DNA from: Fibrobacter sp. UWR3 | GTDB lineage: Bacteria > Fibrobacterota > Fibrobacteria > Fibrobacterales > Fibrobacteraceae | NCBI RefSeq assembly: GCF_900143055.1 | Contig: NZ_FRCW01000001.1 | Coordinates: 124,001-188,000, forward strand | Direction of reading: 5' to 3' | Length of the DNA: 64,000 nt | Shown: piece after piece, positions 50,255 to 58,122 of the stretch | How positions within the stretch are numbered: the stretch's first letter is position 1 | Layout of the letters: every line of letters begins with the position of its first letter | Notes under the pieces: model-generated | The model's input: only the letters and a program-made list of their open reading frames with translations | Told to the model about the DNA's origin: nothing | The model's database searches: none | Made by a program: the position numbers and the translations under genes

Positions 50255-50371
50255 CTATAGTGATGAGGCTACCATGTAGAGTACGGTTATAGTGAGTGCG
50301 ACAAAGGCGACGCAGTAGGCCGCCTTTGCCGTGGTCTGGATGACCTTGAGTATGCCTTTTCGGGTAATCAT
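50255..50371 (-). CDS. Tiny membrane protein, holin candidate
   Basis: 38 residues from ATG 50371, overlapping the DUF1353 stop (ATGA). A basic start (M-I-T-R-K-G) is followed by one hydrophobic helix (about 18-37). Its place directly before the amidase is where holins or spanin partners sit. It is shorter than most holins. Confidence 0.5.
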   Translation of the reverse strand: MITRKGILKVIQTTAKAAYCVAFVALTITVLYMVASSL

Positions 50372-50877
50372 CTGAATGCGTTTGCCGTGATGGCCCTGCC
50401 GTTGAATCGCTTAAGCATGAAGCCCTTGTTGTCGAGCCACTGCATCTTCACGAGGGTCTTGTTGTGGTTGTAGATGTCGCCCTGGTCTTCGTCGAGCGTG
50501 TTGTAGTGGGAACCGGCAAAGAACTTGACCGCGTAATAGACGGCGTTGCGCTTGACGGTGCCCATGCCTGCGTGTTCCAGCATTTCGCGTAGGAGCCGGT
50601 CGGCAAGTTTCTTCGAGAGGAAACCGTGGTAGTTGACATCGTGGATGAGCCATGCGAGCGCAAGAAGGATGTCGCCTATTTTAGGAATGAACGGGTTCAC
50701 GACGGAAGGGCCGCTCCTGAAGTCGGTCATGTAGCCCGCCATGATTTCATACACCAGGGTTCCCGGAATGCAGTCGCACTGGATTTCGATGCGGAGCTTG
50801 TTCACGATTTCGTAGAGTTCCTGGTTCTTCAGGCTCCTTTTCCAGGTGGGGACTTGCGGCCTATACGCGATGTTCAC
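50368..50877 (-). CDS. DUF1353 phage protein
   Basis: 169 residues from GTG 50877, six bases after AAGGAG (a TTG two codons earlier abuts that site). G-Y-M-T-D-F-R-S-G-P-S-V-V and W-L-I-H-D-V-N-Y-H-G are the DUF1353 core, with S-K-K-L-A-D-R-L-L-R-E-M-L-E following. The family is common next to phage lysis genes; its activity is unknown. The start lies inside the 3' end of the preceding small zinc-ribbon gene. Confidence 0.82.
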   Translation of the reverse strand: MNIAYRPQVPTWKRSLKNQELYEIVNKLRIEIQCDCIPGTLVYEIMAGYMTDFRSGPSVVNPFIPKIGDILLALAWLIHDVNYHGFLSKKLADRLLREMLEHAGMGTVKRNAVYYAVKFFAGSHYNTLDEDQGDIYNHNKTLVKMQWLDNKGFMLKRFNGRAITANAFR

Positions 50878-51007
50878 GGTCAACTCCTTGGGGGTGGGTG
50901 GTGTCGCAGGCCTTGCAGACCCACTTGCGGTCTTCGAGCTTGCAGTATTTCTTGTGACCGCACCAGCTGCAGGTCACGTATTCGTTGTATATTCGGGTGT
51001 CTTTCAT
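50861..51007 (-). CDS. 48-residue zinc-ribbon protein
   Basis: M-K-D-T-R start at 51007. Two Cys pairs (C-S-W-C about 13-16, C-K-A-C about 32-35) form a zinc ribbon. Its last 17 bases overlap the DUF1353 start in another frame, which indicates translational coupling. The length is below common ORF cut-offs. Confidence 0.6.
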   Translation of the reverse strand: MKDTRIYNEYVTCSWCGHKKYCKLEDRKWVCKACDTTHPQGVDREHRV

Positions 51008-51102
51008 TTGGCCTCTGTTGTAAAAGGGGTTGCCTGCGGATGCTTCGCGGTTGCACCCGCAGGCGTCGTTTGCTGCTTATTGGTCAGCTTTGCCGAGTTT
51101 AG

Positions 51103-51175
51103 GGACGGTGCGGGGGCTCGAACCCCGCCGCCGAAGGCTTCACAACTCCTCCGACGTGGCCAACCGCAACCGCCC
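51103..51175 (-). tRNA. tRNA-like element, non-canonical
   Basis: 73 nt on the minus strand. The acceptor-like arms GGGCGGT and ACCGTCC pair in 7 positions with one G-T. The T-arm is GCGGGG-TTCGAGC-CCCCGC with a proper TTCGA loop. The anticodon-like arm GGAGG/CCTTC has a loop of 10 (containing TTGTGAA, a His-type loop) instead of 7, and the D-arm is weak. No CCA is encoded. It may be a degenerate phage tRNA or a tRNA mimic, or a chance hairpin pair. Confidence 0.35.
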
Positions 51176-51199
51176 GGGGACTACCGCCACGACAATGGC

Positions 51200-51343
51200 T
51201 TAAAACGTGACGGTAATCGAGAGTACCGCAGCGGACACCCAGTAGATGACCTTGCGGATATCTCCATCGACGACACCGTAGGCGACTGCCGCGGCAAGGT
51301 CGAGGAGAATGAGGATGAACGGGAAGATCTGAGCCTTCGTCAC
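51200..51343 (-). CDS. 47-residue membrane protein
   Basis: The GTG start at 51343 overlaps the stop of the upstream gene by one base (TAGTG). Two hydrophobic stretches (about 5-24 and 32-47) are separated by D-G-D-I-R-K. Small two-helix proteins of this kind can be holins. The sequence is in an operon of early genes, so a holin role is less certain here than for 50255-50371. Confidence 0.5.
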   Translation of the reverse strand: MTKAQIFPFILILLDLAAAVAYGVVDGDIRKVIYWVSAAVLSITVTF

Positions 51344-51528
51344 TAGCCCTTCTCCCACTTTTCGGCAAGGTCTTCCACCGCCTTGTGCGGGGTGGAACCC
51401 ACGCCACGGAGGAGCGGCTTGCCGTGGTTCTGCCTGAGCACGACCGCGTAGCCGAACTGGAAGTCGGCTTCGAGTTCGAGCTGGTCGCGGAAAAGGTCGA
51501 GTGTCCTGTAGGTTTCGCTATTCGGCAT
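51343..51528 (-). CDS. Small phage protein, unknown
   Basis: 61 residues, start overlapping the DUF3164 stop by about 11 bp. L-D-L-F-R-D-Q-L-E-L-E is followed by G-S-T-P-H-K-A-V-E-D-L-A-E-K-W, the last part resembling small phage proteins of the DUF1508/host-nuclease-inhibitor neighbourhood only loosely. No function is assigned. Confidence 0.6.
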   Translation of the reverse strand: MPNSETYRTLDLFRDQLELEADFQFGYAVVLRQNHGKPLLRGVGSTPHKAVEDLAEKWEKG

Positions 51529-52171
51529 CTTTCTTTTCCTTCTTGGCTGTTGCTACGATGTCGTTGAAGTTGAGCACGATGGTTTCCCACACTTCGCCGG
51601 AGTCCTTCTTCACCTTGCGCTTGAAGTTGATAGACTGCTTGGAGGACTTGACGATGATCGACTCTTTCAGCATGCGCATGGCCTTCTTCCATTCGGAATC
51701 CTCGATTTCGAGGTGCAAAAGCTTCATGAGCATGGCGGTGTTCACGCGGCCCTGCTTATCGACATTGAACGCCTGCGTGATGACCTTTCCCAGGTTCTCG
51801 TCGATACCGTCAAGACGGTCGTGGAGCCACTTGTCCACGATGGTCTTCACCATATGGAGTTTTTCGTCGAAGCCGATGTGGTCGTCGATTCGGCGCTCGA
51901 TGACAAGCGACTTGTCGAAATTCTGGAGGAGGATGTTTCCCTTCCAGTTCTCGCGGACACGGTTTTCCTTTGCGATTTCGTCGAGATACTTGTCGATGCT
52001 CCCGACGATTTCGACCTTGGTTTCCGCTATCTTTTCGGCGAGCTTCACGACCTTCTTGAAGGTTGCTTCCACCAGCTTGTCGCGCTTCTTGTCGATAGCG
52101 GGAATGTACTGTTCGGGCACGGGGCGGCCACGGTCGTCGAGCCAGTTCCCGTCTTTGTCTTTCTTTGCCAT
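51518..52171 (-). CDS. DUF3164 phage protein
   Basis: 217 residues. The order W-L-D-D-R-G-R-P-V-P, then a long helix (about 30-75), then F-D-E-K-L-H-M-V-K, then F-N-V-D-K-Q-G-R-V-N-T and I-V-K-S-S-K-Q is the DUF3164 plan found in Mu-like phages near gemA, in the slot of the Mu gam region. A DNA-end-protecting role has been suggested for the position, not shown for this family. It lies 4 bp after gemA. Confidence 0.85.
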   Translation of the reverse strand: MAKKDKDGNWLDDRGRPVPEQYIPAIDKKRDKLVEATFKKVVKLAEKIAETKVEIVGSIDKYLDEIAKENRVRENWKGNILLQNFDKSLVIERRIDDHIGFDEKLHMVKTIVDKWLHDRLDGIDENLGKVITQAFNVDKQGRVNTAMLMKLLHLEIEDSEWKKAMRMLKESIIVKSSKQSINFKRKVKKDSGEVWETIVLNFNDIVATAKKEKKDAE

Positions 52172-52175
52172 AGGG

Positions 52176-52643
52176 TTACCTCTGGTTAGTGTTCTTGTTT
52201 CGGTTAAATTCTTCGGGGCTCTGCGCCCCCATGGCGTGTATCGCCTTGATGAGCACCTTCGCGTCGTCCTTGCAGATCCAGGTGACCACTTCCACGCCGG
52301 TGAGCCGCTTGCAGAAGGCGTTCAGGGCCTTGCGGCGGTCTTCGGAAGTCTCTGCGCGGCTGACTTGCGCCCACATCGCCTCGATTGCCCGGAGCTGTGC
52401 GGGGCTTGCCTTGTGCTTGGCCCTGCCGGAGAGCTCGTTGAACTTCTGGGCCTTGCCGTGGACCTGTTCGCGCAGGCTCTTGATGAGCGAGCCGCGCTGC
52501 TGTGTCGAGAGCTGCTTGGAGCTTTCGACCTGGTAGCGGTCGCGCAGCATGTCGCGGTAAGCTTCGTCGTTCATCCCGAGCAGGCGCACAAGGCCGTGGA
52601 TTTGCCTGTACTGTTCGGCCCTCTTGTCGGCTGGAGTAGTCAT
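52176..52643 (-). CDS. gemA: GemA-type (DUF1018) phage regulator
   Basis: 155 residues. I-H-G-L-V-R-L-L-G-M-N-D-E-A-Y-R-D-M-L is the DUF1018 start; A-Q-L-R-A-I-E-A-M-W and A-F-C-K-R-L-T-G-V complete the pattern. In Mu, GemA alters host supercoiling-related expression. It lies 6 bp after the MuB-like gene. Confidence 0.88.
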   Translation of the reverse strand: MTTPADKRAEQYRQIHGLVRLLGMNDEAYRDMLRDRYQVESSKQLSTQQRGSLIKSLREQVHGKAQKFNELSGRAKHKASPAQLRAIEAMWAQVSRAETSEDRRKALNAFCKRLTGVEVVTWICKDDAKVLIKAIHAMGAQSPEEFNRNKNTNQR

Positions 52644-52649
52644 CTTGCC

Positions 52650-53546
52650 CTACCTTGCCACTACGAGCATCTGGGATGCGCTTTCGAGGATTTCGTTGTC
52701 GAGCGTGTCGCGGTCGTTGTTGCGCATGAGTTCCTTGCTCCACATTACAAGGTGCGAGAGCAGGCGGAAGTTGCGGCGGCAGATCTGGGCGGCGCGTTCG
52801 ATGCAGTTGCCTTCGTACTTTGGAAACCGGCTCTCGATGAACGCCTTCACGTCGGCATTGTCCAGGAGCTTTGCACGGCACGGTGCGCTGATGCGGCTGT
52901 TCAGCTGGGCGTAGTGGTTCTTGTCGCCCTGCACGTTCTTTTCGAGCCTGGGCATGCCGCAAAGGGCGATTCCCACGCCCGCCTTGTCGTGGACGCGGCG
53001 GATGAGTTCGAGCGCACGGTAGGGCAGGTGCTCGGCCTCGTCGATGATGACCAGACGGCCCGAGTCGTTCAGCTTGTTCACGACGCGCACGAGCTTTTCG
53101 TGCAGGCTACCGCGTTCGTCGAGACCGAGTTCTGCGCAGAGCTCGTCGAAGAGAGCCTTGGCGGTGTAGCCGTGGTCTGCCTCGATAAGGATGACGCTCG
53201 GGTGGGCCTTCGCGAATGCCTTCAGAGCGGTGGTCTTGCCGCAGCCCGCGTCACCCGTGAGCATGCCGCAAATCTGGTGGCTGAGCACGAGAGAGCAAAA
53301 CTTGTGGATGGTCTTGAAGCACTTGGTCTGCACGATGCCTTCGCTCTGCTTGATGGTGTCGCGCTGCGCCTCGATTTCCAGGAAGTCCTTCACCTTCTCG
53401 CAGATGGCGTCGATGTCGCCCGTGTAGGTGCCCTTGATGAAGTAGCTGAGCGTTGCGGGGCTTATGCCCATGGCGTTCGCCACCTTGGTCTGCGATGCCC
53501 CGGTGCGGGACATGTAGTCCTTGAGTTGCTTGATGATTGCGTCCAT
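52650..53546 (-). CDS. MuB-like transposition ATPase
   Basis: 298 residues. An N-terminal HTH (A-S-Q-T-K-V-A-N-A-M-G-I-S-P-A-T, about 17-32) is followed by an AAA+ domain with Walker A G-D-A-G-C-G-K-T (about 97-104) and Walker B L-V-I-I-D-E-A-E-H (about 160-168). MuB binds DNA, chooses targets and activates the transposase. The layout matches the AAA ATPases of Mu-like phages of Bacteroidota. The start has AAGGATAG before it; 108 bp separate it from the upstream small gene. Confidence 0.9.
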   Translation of the reverse strand: MDAIIKQLKDYMSRTGASQTKVANAMGISPATLSYFIKGTYTGDIDAICEKVKDFLEIEAQRDTIKQSEGIVQTKCFKTIHKFCSLVLSHQICGMLTGDAGCGKTTALKAFAKAHPSVILIEADHGYTAKALFDELCAELGLDERGSLHEKLVRVVNKLNDSGRLVIIDEAEHLPYRALELIRRVHDKAGVGIALCGMPRLEKNVQGDKNHYAQLNSRISAPCRAKLLDNADVKAFIESRFPKYEGNCIERAAQICRRNFRLLSHLVMWSKELMRNNDRDTLDNEILESASQMLVVAR

Positions 53547-53654
53547 ATTCTATCCTTTATGGTTGCTGGGTTAAAAGGGTTGCCTCCGGGGGCGGTTTCA
53601 GGGAGATCTTGTGTTGTGTTGCGGCAAAGTGAGCCTGCCCCCATCGGCTAAGTT

Positions 53655-53837
53655 CTAGAGGAGTCCCGCCTTTACCAGGCGTTCCTTGATGCGGTACCAG
53701 GTGCGTATCTCGTGCCGGTCCACATCGTCCGGGAACCGTCCGGCGCGTCTGATGATCATCAGCGCCTTGTCCACGTTGTTTTCGGCAACGGGGCCTGCGA
53801 CCGCACGGTAGATTTTCAAGAGCTGTTCGGAGTCCAT
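53655..53837 (-). CDS. Small phage protein between A and B
   Basis: 60 residues, start overlapping the MuA stop by one base (TAATG). A helical, Arg-rich protein (W-Y-R-I-K-E-R-L-V-K-A-G) with no recognised family. Its overlap with MuA and its place before MuB suggest coupling to transposition. Confidence 0.65.
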   Translation of the reverse strand: MDSEQLLKIYRAVAGPVAENNVDKALMIIRRAGRFPDDVDRHEIRTWYRIKERLVKAGLL

Positions 53838-55786
53838 TACATCGCCTCGCCTGTCAAGAGTTCATCCCATAGGTCGGTACTCGGCTTTTCTTCCACTTCG
53901 CCATCGACGATGTTGTAGAAGTCGGCGTTGCCCACCTTCTTTTCTGCCTTGAGCTGTTCGGAGTCGCGGTCGTGGCGCGTGAGGTGCGTGGGGCCTTGCG
54001 GCACGAAGATGTCCTGCGGGCCCACGGCGGTGCGCATCGCGCTGATATACTCTTCGGCCTGTTCCTTCGTCATGTCGGGGCAGATTTCCTTGAGCATCTT
54101 TTCTTCGTGGCGCTTGCGGGCGACCCCTTCGGCAATCAGTTGCTTGCCCACTGCATCGTCGTCCTTGACCATGGCGCCCACGGCGCTCTGCAGGGTGCAT
54201 TCGCCGATGAGCTTCTTGTTCTGGTCGTAGCACCAGGCGGTGCGCATGTCGTCGGGGTCGTAGCGGAAGGTGACCTCGCGGCCCTTCCATACCGGCATCC
54301 ATTCGGCCCAGTACCAGGAATCGAGCTGTGCCAGGTGGAAACCCATGTGCATGATGCGGCCCTTCACCGTGCGACTTACGAGCATGGAGAGAGTCTCGCG
54401 GCTCACCCTGCGCATCGGTTCGCGCTTCACGATTTCTGCGTTCCAAAGCTCGCGGCGGGTCATGCCGTTGTGGTGCTTTCCCTGGCAAGGGAGTCCGGGG
54501 AACACGTTCTGCATGTAGTCCTGCGCCATGTCGTAGAACTCTTCCCAGGTGGCGAAGTCGCCACGCTTGAGCACGCCCTTCAGGGGCTCCGGCTTCTCGA
54601 CCACGGTGCCGCCCTTGAAGCTGTTGAACAGCCTGTCAAAGCCGTTTTTAATGATCAAGAAGTTGCGTTCAATGATTTTTGCGCGGGCGTTGCGGACTAT
54701 GGCGAAGTGCATCTTGATGCCGAGGCGGCTTGCCATGGATTCGGCATACTGCTCGTCTTCCACAATCTGGTGACCACGGCTTTGGCCGGAGAAGTCGCGG
54801 TTACGGTATTCTCGACCGTTGTCCACGTAGATTTCTTCCGGAAGACCGTAGCGTTCGATGCCGTTGCGCATGGCACGCAGGGTGTTCTCGGTGCCCGGGG
54901 CATCGTGGTGCAGACACCAGCCCATGGGCATGTAAGTCTTGAAGTCCATGAAGAGCGTGATGTAGCAGGTGGCGGGCTTTTCTTGCCCCTGCACCTTGAC
55001 GAACACGTCCCACGTGCGGGTATCGCCCACCCATACCTGCCCCGCCTTGAGGTCGGAGTAGTCACGGTCGAGGTGGTAGCCCTTGTTATCGTAGAACTTC
55101 TTCTTGCCTTCGCGGGCAAAGTAGATGACATCGGGGGCGAACTCGCTCTTGAGCCTGCGCACGAATGCCGACTTGCTCGGGAAATCGTCTTCGCCCTTGC
55201 ATTCGCCGCGTTCCTTCGCCTTGCCGAACGCAATCATCCAGCTGGAAAACGCGCTCAGCTTGTTTGCGGTAAGGTAGGCGGTCTTGAAGTCGTCGAACAT
55301 CGTGTCGGTCACGGTGGAGCGCATGGTCTCGCGGTGGTTGATGAGCGAAATCTTGCCGCCGTCCTCGACCGAGGCGCGCTGGCGGTAGATGCTCTTGATG
55401 CTCGTCTTCATTTCGGGGTGGGCCTTGTTCCACTCGTCCACGAAACGCCCGAGTTCCTTTGTGCCCGTGATGCCTTCGCACTTGAGCAAAATGAGAGTCC
55501 ACTTGTCGAAGTTCTTCTTTGCGCGGTCGGTGGCGCGGTCATAGCTTCTGATGACCGTCTCCACGTCCTCTGCGCGGGTGGCGACTTCGGGGGCTTCGGG
55601 CAGGGTCTCCTGGACATAGCGGTTCGAGGCCTCGGCGGGAAGGCTGCGGACATCGATTTCGAGAACCTTGCGCCCGTCCTTTTCGCTCCAGCGGTAGTTC
55701 CACATGGAGACGCTACGGCGAACCTGCCTGTCGGATATCCCGAGAAGCTCCGCTGCCTTCGTTGAACTAATCCAGATCGGTTTCAT
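53837..55786 (-). CDS. MuA-like DDE transposase
   Basis: 649 residues. The N-terminal DNA-binding part has L-L-G-I-S-D-R-Q-V-R-R-S (about 14-25). The rve/DDE core has D in V-W-V-G-D-T-R-T-W (about 254), D in I-Y-V-D-N-G-R-E-Y (about 321) and E in K-I-I-E-R-N-F (about 372). A C-terminal Mu-transpos_C beta barrel and a MuB-contact tail follow. It catalyses replicative transposition of the phage. Its start overlaps the stop of a zinc-ribbon gene. Confidence 0.93.
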   Translation of the reverse strand: MKPIWISSTKAAELLGISDRQVRRSVSMWNYRWSEKDGRKVLEIDVRSLPAEASNRYVQETLPEAPEVATRAEDVETVIRSYDRATDRAKKNFDKWTLILLKCEGITGTKELGRFVDEWNKAHPEMKTSIKSIYRQRASVEDGGKISLINHRETMRSTVTDTMFDDFKTAYLTANKLSAFSSWMIAFGKAKERGECKGEDDFPSKSAFVRRLKSEFAPDVIYFAREGKKKFYDNKGYHLDRDYSDLKAGQVWVGDTRTWDVFVKVQGQEKPATCYITLFMDFKTYMPMGWCLHHDAPGTENTLRAMRNGIERYGLPEEIYVDNGREYRNRDFSGQSRGHQIVEDEQYAESMASRLGIKMHFAIVRNARAKIIERNFLIIKNGFDRLFNSFKGGTVVEKPEPLKGVLKRGDFATWEEFYDMAQDYMQNVFPGLPCQGKHHNGMTRRELWNAEIVKREPMRRVSRETLSMLVSRTVKGRIMHMGFHLAQLDSWYWAEWMPVWKGREVTFRYDPDDMRTAWCYDQNKKLIGECTLQSAVGAMVKDDDAVGKQLIAEGVARKRHEEKMLKEICPDMTKEQAEEYISAMRTAVGPQDIFVPQGPTHLTRHDRDSEQLKAEKKVGNADFYNIVDGEVEEKPSTDLWDELLTGEAM

Positions 55787-55953
55787 TAGCGGCTAGCCCT
55801 TCCGATGTAGAATGCACGGACGCGCTTGGTGCGCATGCATTCGCCGCAGAAGTGGTCCTGGTTCACGGTGATGCGTGCTTCCTTGCCGCAGATGTCGCAG
55901 TTTCGGTTGAGCGATACGGGAACGATGGTGTGAAGAGGGATGCTCGTAGTCAT
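55786..55953 (-). CDS. 55-residue zinc-finger phage protein
   Basis: ATG at 55953 preceded by AAGGAGATCCACA. C-D-I-C (about 20-23) and C-G-E-C (about 38-41) form a zinc ribbon, with a basic tail. The stop TAA overlaps the MuA ATG by one base. It is too short for usual ORF cut-offs but well supported by its coupling. Confidence 0.65.
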   Translation of the reverse strand: MTTSIPLHTIVPVSLNRNCDICGKEARITVNQDHFCGECMRTKRVRAFYIGRASR

Positions 55954-55998
55954 TGTGGATCTCCTTGTGAGTGGAAGTTTAAGGGCGTGCTTGGTCGG

Positions 55999-56802
55999 CT
56001 ATTCCAGCTGGTCGAGTGCGCGGGTGATGAGGAACTTCACGAACTCCTTGTTGTTGGGGAACGTGTGGCCCTCGTTGTAGAGCTTGAGCTTCGCGGCGTT
56101 GATTTTTTCGGTCAAGGGCTTCGGGAAGGTCATCGACGGCATCATGTTGGGGAACAGTTCGCACTGCACGGACTCTTCGGCAGGGGCGACCGTCGTGGCG
56201 TCGGTGGCCGCCGCGTAGTCGATTTTGCGGCGCACGGCGTACTTGCCCGTCTTGCGGATGGTCGGGAGCACGTCTTCGACGACCCACTTCTCGAACTTGC
56301 GGGCGTCGGGCATGCGGCTACGCATGATGAGACGGTAGAGGTCGGGTTCGTTGATGGCGATCATAGCACGGCCTTGTCCGTTGGCGTCCTTGACCGTGAT
56401 CTTCTTGCAGAGTTCGGTTTCGCCTTCCACCATGTCCTTCGAGTCGGTCACCTTGTCGCAGTGGGCGGCGATTGCCGCCTTGGTGTTCTTGTAGCCGAGA
56501 ACCTTGCACACGTCGTCGGCGACGAACCACACTTCCTTGTTCTCGTCCTGCACCATACGGATATCGGCTCCGTTGAAGATACGGTAGCGCAGCTTGAGCG
56601 CGGTCGCGGTGGTCGGGTCGAGCTCTTCTGCCTTGGGCGGTTCTTCCTTGACGGCGGGCAGGGTCTCGCCACGGACTTCACGGTCGAAGTCGGTATCACC
56701 TTCGCCCTGGATTTCGGGTTCTTTTTCGGGGAGCTGGTCTAACGATTCGTTAGAGCAGGTCTCGGCATTTTCGGGTTCCTCGTCGAAAATTTTCTTGATC
56801 AT
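55999..56802 (-). CDS. Bro-N domain antirepressor-like protein
   Basis: 267 residues from ATG 56802, which overlaps the upstream stop (TAATG); the frame's earlier part lies antisense to nothing but within another gene. An acidic lead (1-75) precedes the Bro-N domain: V-W-F-V-A-D-D-V-C-K-V-L-G-Y (about 93-106) and K-F-E-K-W-V-V-E-D-V-L-P-T-I-R-K. The tail (about 210-267) is helical. Bro-N proteins act as phage antirepressors or DNA-binding regulators. Confidence 0.85.
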   Translation of the reverse strand: MIKKIFDEEPENAETCSNESLDQLPEKEPEIQGEGDTDFDREVRGETLPAVKEEPPKAEELDPTTATALKLRYRIFNGADIRMVQDENKEVWFVADDVCKVLGYKNTKAAIAAHCDKVTDSKDMVEGETELCKKITVKDANGQGRAMIAINEPDLYRLIMRSRMPDARKFEKWVVEDVLPTIRKTGKYAVRRKIDYAAATDATTVAPAEESVQCELFPNMMPSMTFPKPLTEKINAAKLKLYNEGHTFPNNKEFVKFLITRALDQLE

Positions 56803-56984
56803 TATGCTACTCCTTTGGTGGTGAGCCCCAGGTCCTTGAGGATGGGAGCGAGTTGTTTGTTGGTGCGGTAGCCCGTGGCTACATCCCTTATATACTGGGC
56901 ACTGTAGGGCTTTCCGACGATTTCGGAGACCTTGGCGGCTGCCTTGCCCCATGCGATTTTAGTCACGGTGAAGTCGTTGGCCAT
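56802..56984 (-). CDS. Small DNA-binding protein, BcepMu gp16-like
   Basis: 60 residues. W-G-K-A-A-A-K-V-S-E-I-V-G-K-P-Y-S-A-Q-Y (first half) and V-A-T-G-Y-R-T-N form an HTH-like pattern seen in BcepMu gp16-type early proteins. It is the first gene after the early promoter. The stop overlaps the Bro-N start. Confidence 0.6.
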   Translation of the reverse strand: MANDFTVTKIAWGKAAAKVSEIVGKPYSAQYIRDVATGYRTNKQLAPILKDLGLTTKGVA

Positions 56985-57021
56985 TTGGCAAGTATCCTTG
57001 TTTTTAGTAGATTGTTTTGTG

Positions 57022-57037
57022 GTGGTATTATTACCAC
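57022..57037. promoter_or_regulatory. Palindromic site GTGGTA-TTAT-TACCAC
   Basis: A 6-bp-arm inverted repeat between the early promoter's -10 box and the first early gene. It differs from the repressor half-site, so it may bind a second regulator such as the first early protein. Confidence 0.45.
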
Positions 57038-57040
57038 TAC

Positions 57041-57100
57041 ATCAACAAATGTATATAAACATTTGTTGATTGTCAAGAGGTTTTATAAACATTTGTTGAT
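57041..57100. promoter_or_regulatory. Repressor operator array
   Basis: ATCAACAAATGT (57041-57052), 6 bp, ACATTTGTTGAT (57059-57070): a perfect 12-bp-arm inverted repeat. A third copy of ACATTTGTTGAT lies at 57089-57100, nine bases before the repressor ATG. A fourth, compact form ATCAACA-AA-TGTTGAT lies inside the repressor gene at 57343-57358. The sites cover the early promoter. Confidence 0.75.
57048..57076 (-). promoter_or_regulatory. Prophage early promoter
   Basis: On the minus strand TTGACA (57076-57071), 17 bp, TACATT (57053-57048). The -10 box and spacer are the operator itself, so a bound repressor would block polymerase directly. Confidence 0.7.
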
Positions 57101-57109
57101 TTTTTTTCT

Positions 57110-57595
57110 ATGTACTCTACTTTTCTCCGTCAAAAAATTGAAGAATCGGGTAAAACCCAGAAGGAAGTCGCTGCTCACGCAGGAATAACCACGGCAGCCC
57201 TTGCCAATTACCTAAACGGCTCCCGTAGCCCGCAACTTGACGTGGCTAAAAAGTTGTGCGATGCTTGCGGGTATGACCTAATTTTTCTAAAAAAGGGTTC
57301 AATAAGCGTAGATGAAGCAACAATCGTTGATTCTAACAAGAAATCAACAAATGTTGATGTAGACGTAAACGGAGCCATCGAGCTGTCGAACACGCCCGCA
57401 AGCCGCCTCGCCCAGCTCGTGGGGGTAAGCCCCGCCACGTTCACCGCCTGGGAGAACGGCACCGCCACGCCCACCGTCGAGGAACTCTCCCGCCTCTTCA
57501 ACCAGGTCGTCGCCCTCGCCCTGAGCTCCCGCCACGCCGCCACCACCCAAGCCACCGCCGAACCCGAAACACCCCCCGCCCAAGCCACCGCGTAA
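57110..57595 (+). CDS. Prophage repressor with two HTH domains
   Basis: 161 residues. The first Cro/cI-type HTH (about 6-55, T-Q-K-E-V-A-A-H-A-G-I-T) and a second (about 98-130, L-A-Q-L-V-G-V-S-P-A-T-F-T-A-W-E-N-G) are joined by a Asn/Asp-rich linker. The tail is Ala/Thr/Pro-rich. It is divergent from the early operon, with operators between, so it is read as the lysogeny repressor. No peptidase domain is present, hence no LexA-style self-cleavage. A G+C-rich second half contrasts with the AT-rich first half and may be a fused module. Confidence 0.82.
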   Translation: MYSTFLRQKIEESGKTQKEVAAHAGITTAALANYLNGSRSPQLDVAKKLCDACGYDLIFLKKGSISVDEATIVDSNKKSTNVDVDVNGAIELSNTPASRLAQLVGVSPATFTAWENGTATPTVEELSRLFNQVVALALSSRHAATTQATAEPETPPAQATA

Positions 57596-57717
57596 TCGGG
57601 AACATTATCGAGTTGATTCCGCGTTTTGGCAGAATGATATAATTTATGGTTTGGGCGGGGCCGAAAGCTGCCGCTCCAGCCAATAATGTCAATTGGCTTT
57701 AAAAAAAGGAAACGCAT

Positions 57718-58062
57718 ATGAAAAAGCGTGTCTGGTTCTCGGCAAACGATGTATTCTACATCTCTGCCGTAAGCAACTCCCCGGCTTTTGCCTATCCTGA
57801 TGGAACTCCGGTCATTCCAAACGGAATCGCTGTAGTTTACTATCAGTCGGAAAAGTCCAAGTACAAACTGTCTGAAGACCAGTGTTGGTTCGTTAGTTAT
57901 GGTCCCGGTGCTTGCGCCGACACCGCAATGCGAATGGCGATTGGTCAGCTTACAGCTCTGTACGGTGGATTGACGCCGCAAATTGCAGATGTTCAGGATC
58001 AAACGACGGAGCTTCGCCGTCTTCTGGATGCCTGCAATAAAATTTGCAGCCAGGGAACCTAA
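57718..58062 (+). CDS. Unknown prophage protein
   Basis: 114 residues. V-W-F-S-A-N-D-V-F-Y-I-S-A at the start, a Tyr-rich centre and a final helix with two Cys. No signal peptide or membrane helix. AAAAGGAAACGCAT precedes the ATG. It lies in the rightward block between the repressor and Mor, typical for lysogeny-expressed cargo. Confidence 0.6.
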   Translation: MKKRVWFSANDVFYISAVSNSPAFAYPDGTPVIPNGIAVVYYQSEKSKYKLSEDQCWFVSYGPGACADTAMRMAIGQLTALYGGLTPQIADVQDQTTELRRLLDACNKICSQGT

Positions 58063-58122
58063 ATAACCGATGGAGTCCGCCCTGCACCTGCGGGGCGGCA
58101 CCTTCTTTTTCAAGGAATTATT

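Noticed and set aside
51501-53651. A 716-codon plus-strand frame across DUF3164, gemA and MuB
   Set aside because: It spans four recognised minus-strand phage genes and shows no domain; codon structure follows the minus-strand genes.
53972-55765. A 597-codon plus-strand frame across the transposase
   Set aside because: It is antisense to the DDE transposase with its full catalytic set, and rich in His, Val and Ala as shadows are.
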